From NCBI RefSeq assembly GCF_005048205.1, contig NZ_SUMF01000001.1, positions 62,001-126,000 of the forward strand: 64,000 bases of DNA. The letters are read 5' to 3'. A model generated the notes under the pieces. That model was given only the letters and a program-made list of their open reading frames with translations, was not told where the DNA came from and ran no database searches. This stretch comes from Chitiniphilus eburneus (GTDB lineage Bacteria; Pseudomonadota; Gammaproteobacteria; Burkholderiales; Chitinibacteraceae). Position numbers and translations under genes: made by a program. Below are positions 41,923-50,095 of the stretch, piece by piece. The first letter of the stretch is position 1. Every line of letters starts with the position of its first letter.

Positions 41923-41957
41923 AAAAAAAAGCCCACCATGCGGTGGGCTCTTTTCGA
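41923..41957 (-). terminator. Terminator of the sugar transporter operon
   Basis: An AGCCCACC / GGTGGGCT stem with an ATGC-type loop lies just past the stop of the ATPase gene. Read on the minus strand it is followed by a run of T (AGCCCACCGCATGGTGGGCT then TTTTTTTAT). Confidence 0.9.
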
Positions 41958-41968
41958 CCTGGCGCAAC

Positions 41969-43072
41969 TTAGCGCAGGCGCTTGAAGGCAAGGCCTTCGG
42001 CATCGAACAGCATGCATTCGGCTTCCGGGAATACCACGCGAATCGCATCACCGTACTTCAGATCGGTGGAGTGGCCCGGCAACTTCATGCTCATGATCTC
42101 GTTCACGCCCGGGATCTCGATATAAGCAAGCACATGGTCACCCAGGTGTTCGATCAGGTCGACACGTGCGGGGATGGCATTCTGATCAGCTTCGCTGGCC
42201 AACTGGATGTGCTCCGGGCGGATACCCAGCGTCACGCGATCATTGGCCTTGGCACGGCCCGCATCCACCGCGGCCTTGACTGCAATGCCCTTGGGCAGGC
42301 GCACGGTGGCACCCTTCGCGTCGCCACTGACGACCGAAGCATCCAGCAGGTTCATCTTGGGCGAACCGAGGAAACCGGCCACGAACAGGTTCGAGGGGTT
42401 TTCGTACAGTTCCAGCGGGCTGCCCAGTTGCTGGATCACACCGGCGTTGAACACGACGATACGGTCGGCCAGGGTCATGGCTTCCACCTGATCGTGCGTC
42501 ACGTAGATCATGGTGGTCTTCAGTTCCTGGTGCAGCTTGGACAGCTCGACACGCATCTGCAGACGCAGCGCCGCATCCAGGTTGGACAGCGGTTCGTCGA
42601 ACAGGAAGACCTTGGGTTCACGAACGATGGCGCGACCGATCGCGACACGCTGGCGTTGACCGCCGGACAGCGCCTTCGGCTTGCGGTCCAGCAAGTGGGT
42701 GATTTGCAGGATTTCGCCAGCATGCTTGACGCGCTGTTCGACTTCCGCCTTGGGAATGCCGGCCAGCTTGAGCGCGAAGCCCATGTTTTCCGCAACCGTC
42801 ATGTGCGGGTAGAGCGCATAGCTCTGGAAAACCATGGCGATACCGCGCTTGGACGCGTGGATGTCGTTGGCGATCGTATCGCCAATCAGCAGTTCGCCTT
42901 CGGTGATGTCTTCCAGGCCGGCGATCATGCGCAGCATGGTGGATTTGCCGCAGCCCGACGGGCCGACGAATACGACGAACTCACCGTCCTGGATGTCCAG
43001 GCTGACGCCCTTGATGACGGTAACGTCCTTGGTGTAGTTCTTCTTGATGTTCTTGAGCTTAACCGAAGCCAT
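41969..43072 (-). CDS. Sugar ABC transporter ATP-binding protein (MsmK/UgpC-type)
   Basis: The 367-residue protein is a CUT1-type sugar ATPase. It has Walker A GPSGCGKSTMLRMIAG (about residues 37-52), signature LSGGQRQRVAIGRAIVREPK, Walker B VFLFDEPLSNLDAALR and H-loop VTHDQVEAMTLADR, followed by a C-terminal TOBE/regulatory region (GIRPEHIQLA, about 240-360). Start ATG 43072 follows AAGGAAATCGATCA. It is the last gene of the transporter operon, 45 bases after the second permease. Confidence 0.94.
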   Translation of the reverse strand: MASVKLKNIKKNYTKDVTVIKGVSLDIQDGEFVVFVGPSGCGKSTMLRMIAGLEDITEGELLIGDTIANDIHASKRGIAMVFQSYALYPHMTVAENMGFALKLAGIPKAEVEQRVKHAGEILQITHLLDRKPKALSGGQRQRVAIGRAIVREPKVFLFDEPLSNLDAALRLQMRVELSKLHQELKTTMIYVTHDQVEAMTLADRIVVFNAGVIQQLGSPLELYENPSNLFVAGFLGSPKMNLLDASVVSGDAKGATVRLPKGIAVKAAVDAGRAKANDRVTLGIRPEHIQLASEADQNAIPARVDLIEHLGDHVLAYIEIPGVNEIMSMKLPGHSTDLKYGDAIRVVFPEAECMLFDAEGLAFKRLR

Positions 43073-43117
43073 TGATCGATTTCCTTGATATGAATTCTGG
43101 TGTCTACGCGAGCCGGA

Positions 43118-43987
43118 TTACTTCACGGCACCGTCGAGGCCACTGATGAAGTAGCGTTGGGTGAGGGCGAAGAAGATCAGCACGGGAACAACCGAGAGCA
43201 CGATGCCGGCCATGACCATGCTGGTCGACACAGCGAAGGGGCCCGTCAAGTCATTGAACATACCGACCGACAGCGGAAGCATGGCCTTGTCCTGGATCAC
43301 GATACCGGTCCAGATAAACTCGTTCCACGCATTCACCAGCGTAAAGATCGCCAGGGCGGCAATGGACGGAGCCGATACCGGCACCATCACACGCCACAGG
43401 ATCTGCAGTTCCTTGGCGCCATCGACACGCGCCGCATCGATCAGATCCTGCGGAATCTGCTCAAAGGCCTGCTTCATCAGGAAGATGCCGAATGCGCCGG
43501 CAACGGTCGGCAGGAAGACACCGGAATAGGTGTTCAGGCCGGTCAGCTTGAACCCCAGCAGCGCGGTGGACCAATCGCCCAGATGCTTCAGCGTCACGAA
43601 GTTCGGGATGATGGCAACTTCAGACGGCAGCATCATCGTACCGATGATGGCGATAAAGATCAGGCCACGGCCGGGGAAGCGCAGTCGTGCCAGGGGATAT
43701 CCCGCCAGCACCGACACCAAAACCGTGCCGACGATGGTACACAACGAGATCCAGGCCGAGTTCTTCAGGTAAGTCATGAACTGGATTTCGTTGAATACCC
43801 GGACGAACCAGGCCCAGCCCGGATCCGTCGGCAGGAAGGAGCGCGGGAACAACCAGATGTTGGAAGGATCCTCGGAGAGGGCGACGGACAATGCCCACAG
43901 GAAAGGGAAAGTCGTGAAGATGGCGAAGGCGATCAGGCCGGCATATTGACCGGTCAGCTCCACCACTTTAGTTAGCTTTTTACTCAT
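43118..43987 (-). CDS. Sugar ABC transporter permease (MalG-like)
   Basis: The 289-residue protein has six hydrophobic segments and the EAA-type loop DLIDAARVDGAKELQILWRVMVPVSAP (about residues 183-209), as in CUT1 MalG/UgpE. The N-terminus is MSKKLTKVVELTGQYAGLIAF. It forms the membrane channel with the MalF-like permease. It lies 21 bases downstream of that gene. Confidence 0.93.
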   Translation of the reverse strand: MSKKLTKVVELTGQYAGLIAFAIFTTFPFLWALSVALSEDPSNIWLFPRSFLPTDPGWAWFVRVFNEIQFMTYLKNSAWISLCTIVGTVLVSVLAGYPLARLRFPGRGLIFIAIIGTMMLPSEVAIIPNFVTLKHLGDWSTALLGFKLTGLNTYSGVFLPTVAGAFGIFLMKQAFEQIPQDLIDAARVDGAKELQILWRVMVPVSAPSIAALAIFTLVNAWNEFIWTGIVIQDKAMLPLSVGMFNDLTGPFAVSTSMVMAGIVLSVVPVLIFFALTQRYFISGLDGAVK

Positions 43988-44008
43988 GGCTGCGTTACCC
44001 GAAGCGAA

Positions 44009-44872
44009 TTATTTCTTTTCACCGAAGAAGCGGAACTGCAGTACAGCAAGCAGCACGCAGAAGAAGGTGACCACCAGACCTGCGGCCGCGGCACGACCGA
44101 AGTTGAAGTTGGTGAACGCCTGGGCATACACGTAATACAGAGCCGTGTAGGTATCGGCCTGGCCACGCGTGAGCACCACAACCTCCTGGAAGGACTTCAA
44201 GGCGGCAATCGTGGAAAGCAGCGTGCACAGCAGGATGGTGGGCTTGACCATCGGCACGGTGATTTTCCAGAAACGCTGCCAGGCATTGGCGCCATCCAGA
44301 ATCGCGGCCTCTTCCACCTCGGTGGGAATCGATTGCAGGCCGGCAAGATACAGCACCATGTAGTAGCCGATACCCTTCCAGAACGTGAAGATCATGACCA
44401 TGTAGATGGCGATCTTCGGTTCGCCCAGCCAGTTGACCTGTTCATCGATCAGACCAAGCGACTGCAGGAACCACGTCAGGATACCGTCGTACTTGTAAAC
44501 GTTGAGCCACACCACACCGGCGATGGAAATCGCGGTAATGACGGGAATGTAATAGGCTGCGCGGAAAAAGGTCATTGCCGGAAGCTTGTTGTTGACAAGC
44601 TTGGCCACCAGCAGCGCGGAAACCTGAATGACGGGAACGACCAGCAGGAAGAGCAGGGAGTTCTTCAACGCGCTATGGAACAGGTCCTCTTCGTACAAAT
44701 ACTTGAAGTGGGCAAAGTTATTCCACGTAGCGGTTGCATCTGCAATGCTGTAATCGTTGAATGCCAGATAGGCGTTATACCCAACTGGCCAGAAAGTAAA
44801 TAGACCCATCAGAATCAAGGCTGGCGCCAGGAACAAATAGGCTATTGCGGTGTAACTGCTGGAGTTTTTCAC
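44009..44872 (-). CDS. Sugar ABC transporter permease (MalF-like)
   Basis: The 287-residue protein has six membrane segments and the EAA motif EVEEAAILDGANAWQRFWKITVPMVKP (about residues 190-216), typical of CUT1 MalF/UgpA. GTG 44872 gives MKNSSSYTAIAYLFLAPALILMG, a normal start. An in-frame TTG at 44914 would add 14 polar residues but sits at the edge of a hairpin and has no ribosome site. It is separated from the binding protein gene by a stem-loop. Confidence 0.88.
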   Translation of the reverse strand: MKNSSSYTAIAYLFLAPALILMGLFTFWPVGYNAYLAFNDYSIADATATWNNFAHFKYLYEEDLFHSALKNSLLFLLVVPVIQVSALLVAKLVNNKLPAMTFFRAAYYIPVITAISIAGVVWLNVYKYDGILTWFLQSLGLIDEQVNWLGEPKIAIYMVMIFTFWKGIGYYMVLYLAGLQSIPTEVEEAAILDGANAWQRFWKITVPMVKPTILLCTLLSTIAALKSFQEVVVLTRGQADTYTALYYVYAQAFTNFNFGRAAAAGLVVTFFCVLLAVLQFRFFGEKK

Positions 44873-44913
44873 GGCGCAACTCGACTGAATTTTATTCTTT
44901 TGCTTAGAGAACA

Positions 44914-44943
44914 AACGGAACCGCCGTCACCGACGGTTCCGTT
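44914..44943 (-). terminator. Intercistronic hairpin between binding protein and permease genes
   Basis: AACGGAACCG and CGGTTCCGTT arms with an interior CG pair and short loop. On the minus strand it is followed by TGTTC with few T, so it is a weak terminator or stabiliser. In sugar transport operons such hairpins keep the binding protein mRNA more abundant than permease mRNA. Confidence 0.65.
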
Positions 44944-44978
44944 CATCTTTACTACATTACCCAAATCAAACCGGGTAA

Positions 44979-46226
44979 TTACTTCGCCAGCTTCTCGTTC
45001 CAAGCAGCAGCGGCTTCGTCCAGAGCAGCCTTGACAGGCTTGCGGCCTTCGATGGCGTTCTGGATTTCGTCTTGCAGCTTCTTGTTCATGGAAGCGCCAT
45101 CCGGCAGCACGCCCGGCGGGATCGTCAGGGTACGGGCGTTGTCCATGGACTTGGCGGCAACGGCACGAGCGCGCTCAACCACGTCGGCGCTCTTGGCACC
45201 GGCTTGGAAGTACGGGTCGAGGTTAGCCTTCTTGGTCGACGGGAAGGTGCTTTCGGTAGCCTTCGAGAACGCGACTTGCTGTTCGTCCGAGGTCAGGAAC
45301 AGGCCCAGCTTGGCAGCATCGGCCGGGCTCTTGGTGCCCTTCGGAACAACGAAGTCCATCAGCCAAGCGCCGAATGCACGTTGACCGGCATCGGTCGGGA
45401 ACGCAGCAACTTCGGTCTTGTCGTAGATGGCCTTGGCGTCGGTTTCGGTACGCTTCAGCGCTTGCGGAGCGGTCGTCATCATGGCGATGCGGCCGGAGTT
45501 GTACGCGGCGATTTCTTGTTCAAAGGCCATCTTGAAGACGTCCTTCGGGAACACGCCAGCCTTGTACAGGTCAGCAAACTTCTGCACGAAGGCAACGTGC
45601 TTCGGCGAGTTGAACACTGCCTTGCCGTTTTGCACCATCGGCAGACCGGCGTAGTAGAACCAGCCTTCGAAGTTGTCCAGCTTCGGTGCGAATGCAGCGA
45701 CGCCAGCCTTGGCCTTCACTTGCTTGGCAATGGAAACCAGCTCGTCGAAGTTCTTCGGAGCGGCCTTCACGCCAGCCTTGTTGAAGATGTCCTTGTTGTA
45801 GGCAATGATCGAAACGGAGTTGTACCACGGGAAAGCGTACATCTTGCCGTTAACGGTCACGTCCTTCAGGGCACCGACGGAGTACACGTTCTTGGCGGCG
45901 CCAACGTACTCGTCCAGGGCGACGATGTTGCCTTGAGCGGCAAATTCGTGAACCCAGGGCACGTTGAAGTTCACCAGAGCGGGCGGGCTGCCGGCAGCGA
46001 TGGAGGCAATCAGCTTCGGCTGGATCTGATCCCAGTTCATGTCAACCCACTTGGCCTTCAGGCCGGGGTTGGCAGCGTTGAACTTGGAAACAGCGTTTTC
46101 GAAGTAGCCGTTGAACTTCGGAGCCAGGTTCATCGTCCAGAACTCGAGCTCGGTATCGGCGTGAGCATGCATAGCAGCAAAACCGAACACTGCCGCGCCA
46201 ACGGTCAACATCTTCTTAAGCTTCAT
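44979..46226 (-). CDS. Sugar ABC transporter substrate-binding protein 1
   Basis: The 415-residue protein has a signal peptide (MKLKKMLTVGAAVFGFAAMHAHA) and a CUT1-type binding fold: ELEFWTMNLAPKFNGYFENAVSKFN, AGSPPALVNFNVPWVHEFA, PWYNSVSIIAYNKDIFNKAG and EIQNAIEGRKPVKAALDEAAAAWNEKL at the end. It captures sugar in the periplasm. It is clearly paralogous to the next gene. Ribosome site CAAGAGGAAGACAAG precedes the ATG. Confidence 0.93.
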   Translation of the reverse strand: MKLKKMLTVGAAVFGFAAMHAHADTELEFWTMNLAPKFNGYFENAVSKFNAANPGLKAKWVDMNWDQIQPKLIASIAAGSPPALVNFNVPWVHEFAAQGNIVALDEYVGAAKNVYSVGALKDVTVNGKMYAFPWYNSVSIIAYNKDIFNKAGVKAAPKNFDELVSIAKQVKAKAGVAAFAPKLDNFEGWFYYAGLPMVQNGKAVFNSPKHVAFVQKFADLYKAGVFPKDVFKMAFEQEIAAYNSGRIAMMTTAPQALKRTETDAKAIYDKTEVAAFPTDAGQRAFGAWLMDFVVPKGTKSPADAAKLGLFLTSDEQQVAFSKATESTFPSTKKANLDPYFQAGAKSADVVERARAVAAKSMDNARTLTIPPGVLPDGASMNKKLQDEIQNAIEGRKPVKAALDEAAAAWNEKLAK

Positions 46227-46372
46227 CTTGTCTTCCTCTTGGAGTTATCGACAAAAACGCTCGGAATCGCTTCCTCGCGATACACCACATCTGACTCGGT
46301 TACCAACTTACCAAATCATGCGGATTTCTTATTTTGCAGCGGGAGTCTACCAGAAAACCCCCGCCGCGAAGT

Positions 46373-46394
46373 TTGACTCTGCGCAGAGAGTCAA
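46373..46394. repeat. Inverted repeat between the two binding protein genes
   Basis: TTGACTCT and AGAGTCAA are perfect 8-base arms around GCGCAG. It lies 9 bases after the stop of binding protein 2 and has no T-run. It may be an operator, an mRNA stabiliser or a weak terminator. No close copy was seen elsewhere in the cluster. Confidence 0.45.
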
Positions 46395-46403
46395 TAAGGT
46401 TTT

Positions 46404-47654
46404 TTACTTGCCCGAGAACTTGGAATTCCAGAAGGCTACAGCCTCATCCAGCGCCTTTTTGACCGGCTTCTGGCCAGTGATCGCGGCCTCCAGTTCGTCG
46501 TTCATTTTCTTGTTCATGGCGGCCTCATCGGGCAGGCCGGAGATAGTCAGCGTACGCGACGTCTTGATCGCGGCAGCGGCCACACCGGTAGCCTGTTCGA
46601 TCGGGTCCTTCGAGTTGGCGCCGGCCTTGAAGTAGGCGTCATCCAGTGCCTTGTTCGTCGACGGGAACGTAGCCGAAGCCTTGGCAAAGGCCAGCTGGTT
46701 CTCATCGTTGGTCAGGTACTGACCCAGCTTGACCGCAGCATCAACGTTTTTGTAACCCTTGGGCACGGACCACAGGAACAGGAAACCGCCAAACGGTGTC
46801 TTGCCCTTGGCTTCGGGGAAGCCGGCCACGCCGGTCTGGGCATATACCTTGGGGGAGTCGGTCTGGGTGCGCTTCAGTGCGTGGGCACCTTCGCCGAACA
46901 TGGCGATCTTCTGGCTACCGAAAGCGGCGATCTGATCTTCGAACTGCATCTTGAAGGCATCCTTCGGGAACACGCCGTCGGCGTATGCCTTCTTGAAGTC
47001 CTCGACCATCTTCACGTGAGCCGGGCTGTTGAATACAGCCTTGCCGTTCTGCACCACCGGCAGGCCTTCATACAGGAACCAGCCGGCGAAACCGTCGTTC
47101 AGCTTGGGAGAGAAGCCCGCAACGCCGGTCTTTTCCTTGATCAGGCGGGCGGCTTTCAGCAGGTCGGCAAAGGACTTGGGCGCCTCTTTCACACCGGCCT
47201 TCGCCAGCAGACTCTTGTTGTAGAACAGGACGGCGGTTACCTGGTACCAGGGCAGGCCATAGACCTCGCCGTTGTAGGTCACGTCCTGGAGGGCGCCGCT
47301 GGTGTAGACGTTCTTGAAGCCGGCAACCTGCTTGGTGATCGGCACCAGCATCTTTTGCTGGGCAAACTGGTCCATCCAGGGCTTGGGCAGGTTCACCAGG
47401 CCCGGCACGGAGCCGCTGGCCACTGCTGCGACGACCTTGGCCTGGAAGGCGTCCCAGGGTACATCGACCCATACCGCTTCGATGCCGGTCTGGGACTTGT
47501 TGAACTTGGCGGTAATGTCTTTCATGGTGCTGTCGAACTTGGGCGACAGGCTGTTGGACCAGTACTCGACCTTGACCGGGTCTGCGGCCAGGACGTTGGC
47601 GGCAGACATCGCGAATACGGCGGCGGCCACGGCGAGGGTAGGCTTCAATCTCAT
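46404..47654 (-). CDS. Sugar ABC transporter substrate-binding protein 2
   Basis: The 416-residue protein has a signal peptide (MRLKPTLAVAAAVFAMSAANVLA) and the same fold and motifs as binding protein 1 (KVEYWSNSLSPKFDSTMKDITAKFN, PWYQVTAVLFYNKSLLAKAG, ELEAAITGQKPVKKALDEAVAFWNSKF). The start at 47654 gives a proper signal peptide; a 32-codon upstream extension would bury it. It is the first transporter gene behind a sigma-70-like promoter. Two paralogs before one permease pair suggests different ligands or affinities. Confidence 0.92.
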   Translation of the reverse strand: MRLKPTLAVAAAVFAMSAANVLAADPVKVEYWSNSLSPKFDSTMKDITAKFNKSQTGIEAVWVDVPWDAFQAKVVAAVASGSVPGLVNLPKPWMDQFAQQKMLVPITKQVAGFKNVYTSGALQDVTYNGEVYGLPWYQVTAVLFYNKSLLAKAGVKEAPKSFADLLKAARLIKEKTGVAGFSPKLNDGFAGWFLYEGLPVVQNGKAVFNSPAHVKMVEDFKKAYADGVFPKDAFKMQFEDQIAAFGSQKIAMFGEGAHALKRTQTDSPKVYAQTGVAGFPEAKGKTPFGGFLFLWSVPKGYKNVDAAVKLGQYLTNDENQLAFAKASATFPSTNKALDDAYFKAGANSKDPIEQATGVAAAAIKTSRTLTISGLPDEAAMNKKMNDELEAAITGQKPVKKALDEAVAFWNSKFSGK

Positions 47655-48157
47655 TTTCGACTCCGAATCTTCGTTATTTGTATGGGGCCTGGCTTCGCTG
47701 TTCCGAAGGCAACCCACTGGCGGTAAAAAACGCGAACTAACCTTAATCATTCGCTGAATGCCATGTCAAATTGGACGAAGTCATGTCAAGCCCGCACGAG
47801 ACACCCAAGAATTTCTGCGGTCATCGGCCCTTGAACACAGGCGCGAAAGCACTTCCGCACCCCCGATCAAAGCCGGCTCGACACCCGCTCTGACCATCCG
47901 ACCCCTGCCCCGGCGAGCTTAAGGTTCCACCGGTTGTCCGGGGAAATCCGACGCTGACGCAGGTTACAACAATTCGCCTGTAGGGGTGAACACCACTTGC
48001 CATGGCCCGGGGAGCGCCCCGGGATAGGGCATTGCCCGCCTCGAATCTCCCTGTTACGAGGCATGACAAAGAGTTGTAGCGACTCCCATTTTCTTTCTTG
48101 TGCCGACTACAAAATCTCAAGCATTTGTTTCGATAAAAATAGCGCTTTAACAAGCAG
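47655..48157. other. Intergenic stretch between regulator and transporter operon
   Basis: These 503 bases hold no supported gene. They contain a strong-looking promoter for the transporter operon (47740-47769) and a GC hairpin CCCGGGG / CCCCGGG at 48006-48023 about 135 bases past the regulator stop, without a T-run. No clear GTnTAnAC-type HutC operator was found by eye. Confidence 0.5.
47740..47769 (-). promoter_or_regulatory. Sigma-70 promoter of the sugar transporter operon
   Basis: On the minus strand, -35 TTGACA (47764-47769) is perfect, the spacer is 18 bases and the -10 is TAAGGT (47740-47745, three of six matches). It lies 85 bases upstream of the first binding protein ATG. Confidence 0.6.
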
Positions 48158-48898
48158 TTATTTATGAAGCTCGACAACGAAGTCGTAGTAATCGCTACGA
48201 AACCATGAATGGGTCAACTCCACTGCAAGCCCATTTTCCAGAAATCCGACCCGCACCAGATGCAGCATTGCCTCCCCGGCAGGGATATCCGCCAAGGCAG
48301 CGAGTTCAGGCGTCGCGTTTACCGCACCGATATTTTGTATCGCGCGTACAACAGTGAGCTTTGCATTGCGCATGTAGTCGTACAACGAATCGCCAATGGC
48401 GGCCGGATCGGGAACCAGGTGATAAGGCAGCGCGGTCTCTTCGATCGCCATCACTGTCTCGTTGGCCATGCGTACGCGCTGCAACCGGGTGACACGGCTG
48501 TTCGGGGCAAGGTTGAGCTTGAGCAACTCTTCGCCGGAAGCCGTCGCCACTTCCCGCTTCAACCAGCGCGAGCCCGGGGTGAAGCCGCGCATCTTCAGCA
48601 TTTCGGAAAGGTTGGTCAGCCGTTCCAGCGGCTGCTCCAGCTTGGGCGTGATATAGGTGCCGGACCCCTGCCGCCGCAGGATCATTCCCTGCTCGAACAG
48701 CAAGTCCAGCGCCTTGCGCGCCGTCACGCGCGATACCCCCAGCAGATCGCAGAAGGTACGCTCGGAAGGCAGCGGCTCGTCGGCCTTCCAGAAGCCGGCA
48801 TTGATGGCGGCAGCCAGCTTGTGGCCCAGTTGCAGGTAAAGCGGCGTGGCACTGTCCGGATCGGGTTTCAGCACGAGCAATTTCTGCTGGGCCAGCAT
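48158..48898 (-). CDS. GntR/HutC-family transcriptional regulator (NagR/DasR-like)
   Basis: The 246-residue protein has an N-terminal winged helix (PLYLQLGHKLAAAINAGFWKADEPLPSERTFCDLLGVSRVTARKAL, about residues 18-65) and a C-terminal UTRA effector domain (about 95-240, PNSRVTRLQRVRMANETVMAIEE, LADIPAGEAMLHLVRVGF). NagR and DasR of this family sense GlcN-6-P, GlcNAc-6-P or similar. It lies between the sugar kinase and the transporter operon, so it probably controls both. Its start is 25 bases after the kinase stop. Confidence 0.9.
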   Translation of the reverse strand: MLAQQKLLVLKPDPDSATPLYLQLGHKLAAAINAGFWKADEPLPSERTFCDLLGVSRVTARKALDLLFEQGMILRRQGSGTYITPKLEQPLERLTNLSEMLKMRGFTPGSRWLKREVATASGEELLKLNLAPNSRVTRLQRVRMANETVMAIEETALPYHLVPDPAAIGDSLYDYMRNAKLTVVRAIQNIGAVNATPELAALADIPAGEAMLHLVRVGFLENGLAVELTHSWFRSDYYDFVVELHK

Positions 48899-48923
48899 GG
48901 CTACACTCCGAGCGAGGTAAGGG

Positions 48924-49805
48924 TCAGGTAGCGAGGGCGCGATACGCCAGAATCAGCGCACCGGCGCACGAATCCTTCTGCGGCAGCCTGGTGCTTTCCA
49001 GGAAAGCGGCCGGAATATACGGGCGCAGCGCTTGCGACAGCCCGCCACCGCAGATGGCGATCGGCAACGAGGGTTCGGTACGGCGCAGGGCCTGACCGAT
49101 AACTTCCACTTCGCGGCCCGCTTCAAGCAGGAACTGGCGTGCCAGCGGGTCGGATTCGCCGAACTCCACCACGATGGGCGACAGCGACGCGCATTCGCCC
49201 TGCCGCATGGTGGCCATCCACTCGAACACCGTTTCGCGGCTGTTGCCGGTCACGCTGGTCAGCTTACGTGTGAAATCGGTTTCAGGCGAGCGTCCATCCA
49301 CCACCCGTTGCACCAGGTTGATCGCCTTCAGACCGAGATAGGCACCAGAGCCTTCGTCCGACGTCGGAAACCCCCAGCCGCCAACTTCCAGGCGTTGCCC
49401 GTCAGCCAGCCAGGCCTCGCCGATGGAACCCGTGCCGATGGCGATGATGCCGCCATGGGCGCCGTCGTGCGCCCCGAGCAAGGTGGAAAAACCATCGGTT
49501 TCCACCACGATGCTGGCGAACCCCGGGTTCTTGTTCTCGAACTCCTGGGCCCAGGCCTTGACCGTCACGCCGGAAAGACCAAACCCGGCAATGCAGGTGC
49601 CGAAATCGGGTTTGTCGATCCCCAATTTCTGAAAGCCGGCGCGAATGGTCAAGGTGATGTTGGTCCAGGCCTTGTCGACGCCCTGCCCCAGCGCCGAGGC
49701 GCCGCCTTCGGCCCGCACCAGTTCCTTGCCGTCCAGCCCGGCGATGCAAATGCGTGTACCGGTACCACCACCGTCCACGCCGATCAGATATTGGATTGTG
49801 CTCAT
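48924..49805 (-). CDS. BadF/BadG-family amino-sugar kinase (glucosamine kinase-like)
   Basis: The 293-residue protein is an ASKHA kinase with YLIGVDGGGTGTRICIAG at the start, an ETDGFSTLLGAHDG phosphate region, IIAIGTGSIGEAWL and GGWGFPTSDEGSGAYLGL. This is the pattern of bacterial glucosamine and N-acetylglucosamine kinases (for example the glucosamine-specific enzyme of Vibrio). It would phosphorylate sugar imported by the neighbouring transporter. Start 49805 has GAGGAAGTCAGGC upstream; earlier in-frame residues do not fit. Confidence 0.88.
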   Translation of the reverse strand: MSTIQYLIGVDGGGTGTRICIAGLDGKELVRAEGGASALGQGVDKAWTNITLTIRAGFQKLGIDKPDFGTCIAGFGLSGVTVKAWAQEFENKNPGFASIVVETDGFSTLLGAHDGAHGGIIAIGTGSIGEAWLADGQRLEVGGWGFPTSDEGSGAYLGLKAINLVQRVVDGRSPETDFTRKLTSVTGNSRETVFEWMATMRQGECASLSPIVVEFGESDPLARQFLLEAGREVEVIGQALRRTEPSLPIAICGGGLSQALRPYIPAAFLESTRLPQKDSCAGALILAYRALAT

Positions 49806-50002
49806 GCCTGACTTCCTCTTCTTGCTGGGTGGCTGCTCATCGCAATGAGACCACTCGAATTGGATATTCATACCACTTGCCGGCGGCGGATGTAGCAATT
49901 TCCTTGCATGCCGCAGCGTTCCTCAGTATCGAATCCGTTGCCGGATTTGACCAAGATGCCAATCTAGTGAGCAGTGCATACCCATGTCAATGCGATAGCT
50001 CA

Positions 50003-50034
50003 ACAAAAAAAGCCCCGTATGGATAACGGGGCCC
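50003..50034 (-). terminator. Terminator of the lipid A modification operon
   Basis: A GCCCCGT / ACGGGGC stem with a seven-base loop is followed, on the minus strand, by TTTTTTT. It lies about 60 bases past the PAP2 stop. Confidence 0.88.
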
Positions 50035-50069
50035 AATCGAAAGGAGTGCAGCATACGCCACACACAATC

Positions 50070-50085
50070 ATTATTAATTAATAAT
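50070..50085. repeat. AT-only perfect palindrome
   Basis: Sixteen A/T bases (ATTATTAATTAATAAT) form a perfect palindrome just past the PAP2 stop, in a window where such AT runs are rare. It may be a protein-binding site or a weak cruciform; no function is shown. Confidence 0.5.
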
Positions 50086-50095
50086 ATTCTGCCTT

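Noticed and set aside
46227-46403. HutC/DasR operator (GTnTAnAC dyad) upstream of the binding protein genes
   Set aside because: Only half-site-like matches such as CTGGTAGAC were found; none is a convincing dyad by eye, so none is annotated.
36164-49805. CRISPR arrays or insertion sequences in the window
   Set aside because: No regularly spaced direct repeats and no transposase-like protein with flanking inverted repeats were seen anywhere in the 64 kb.
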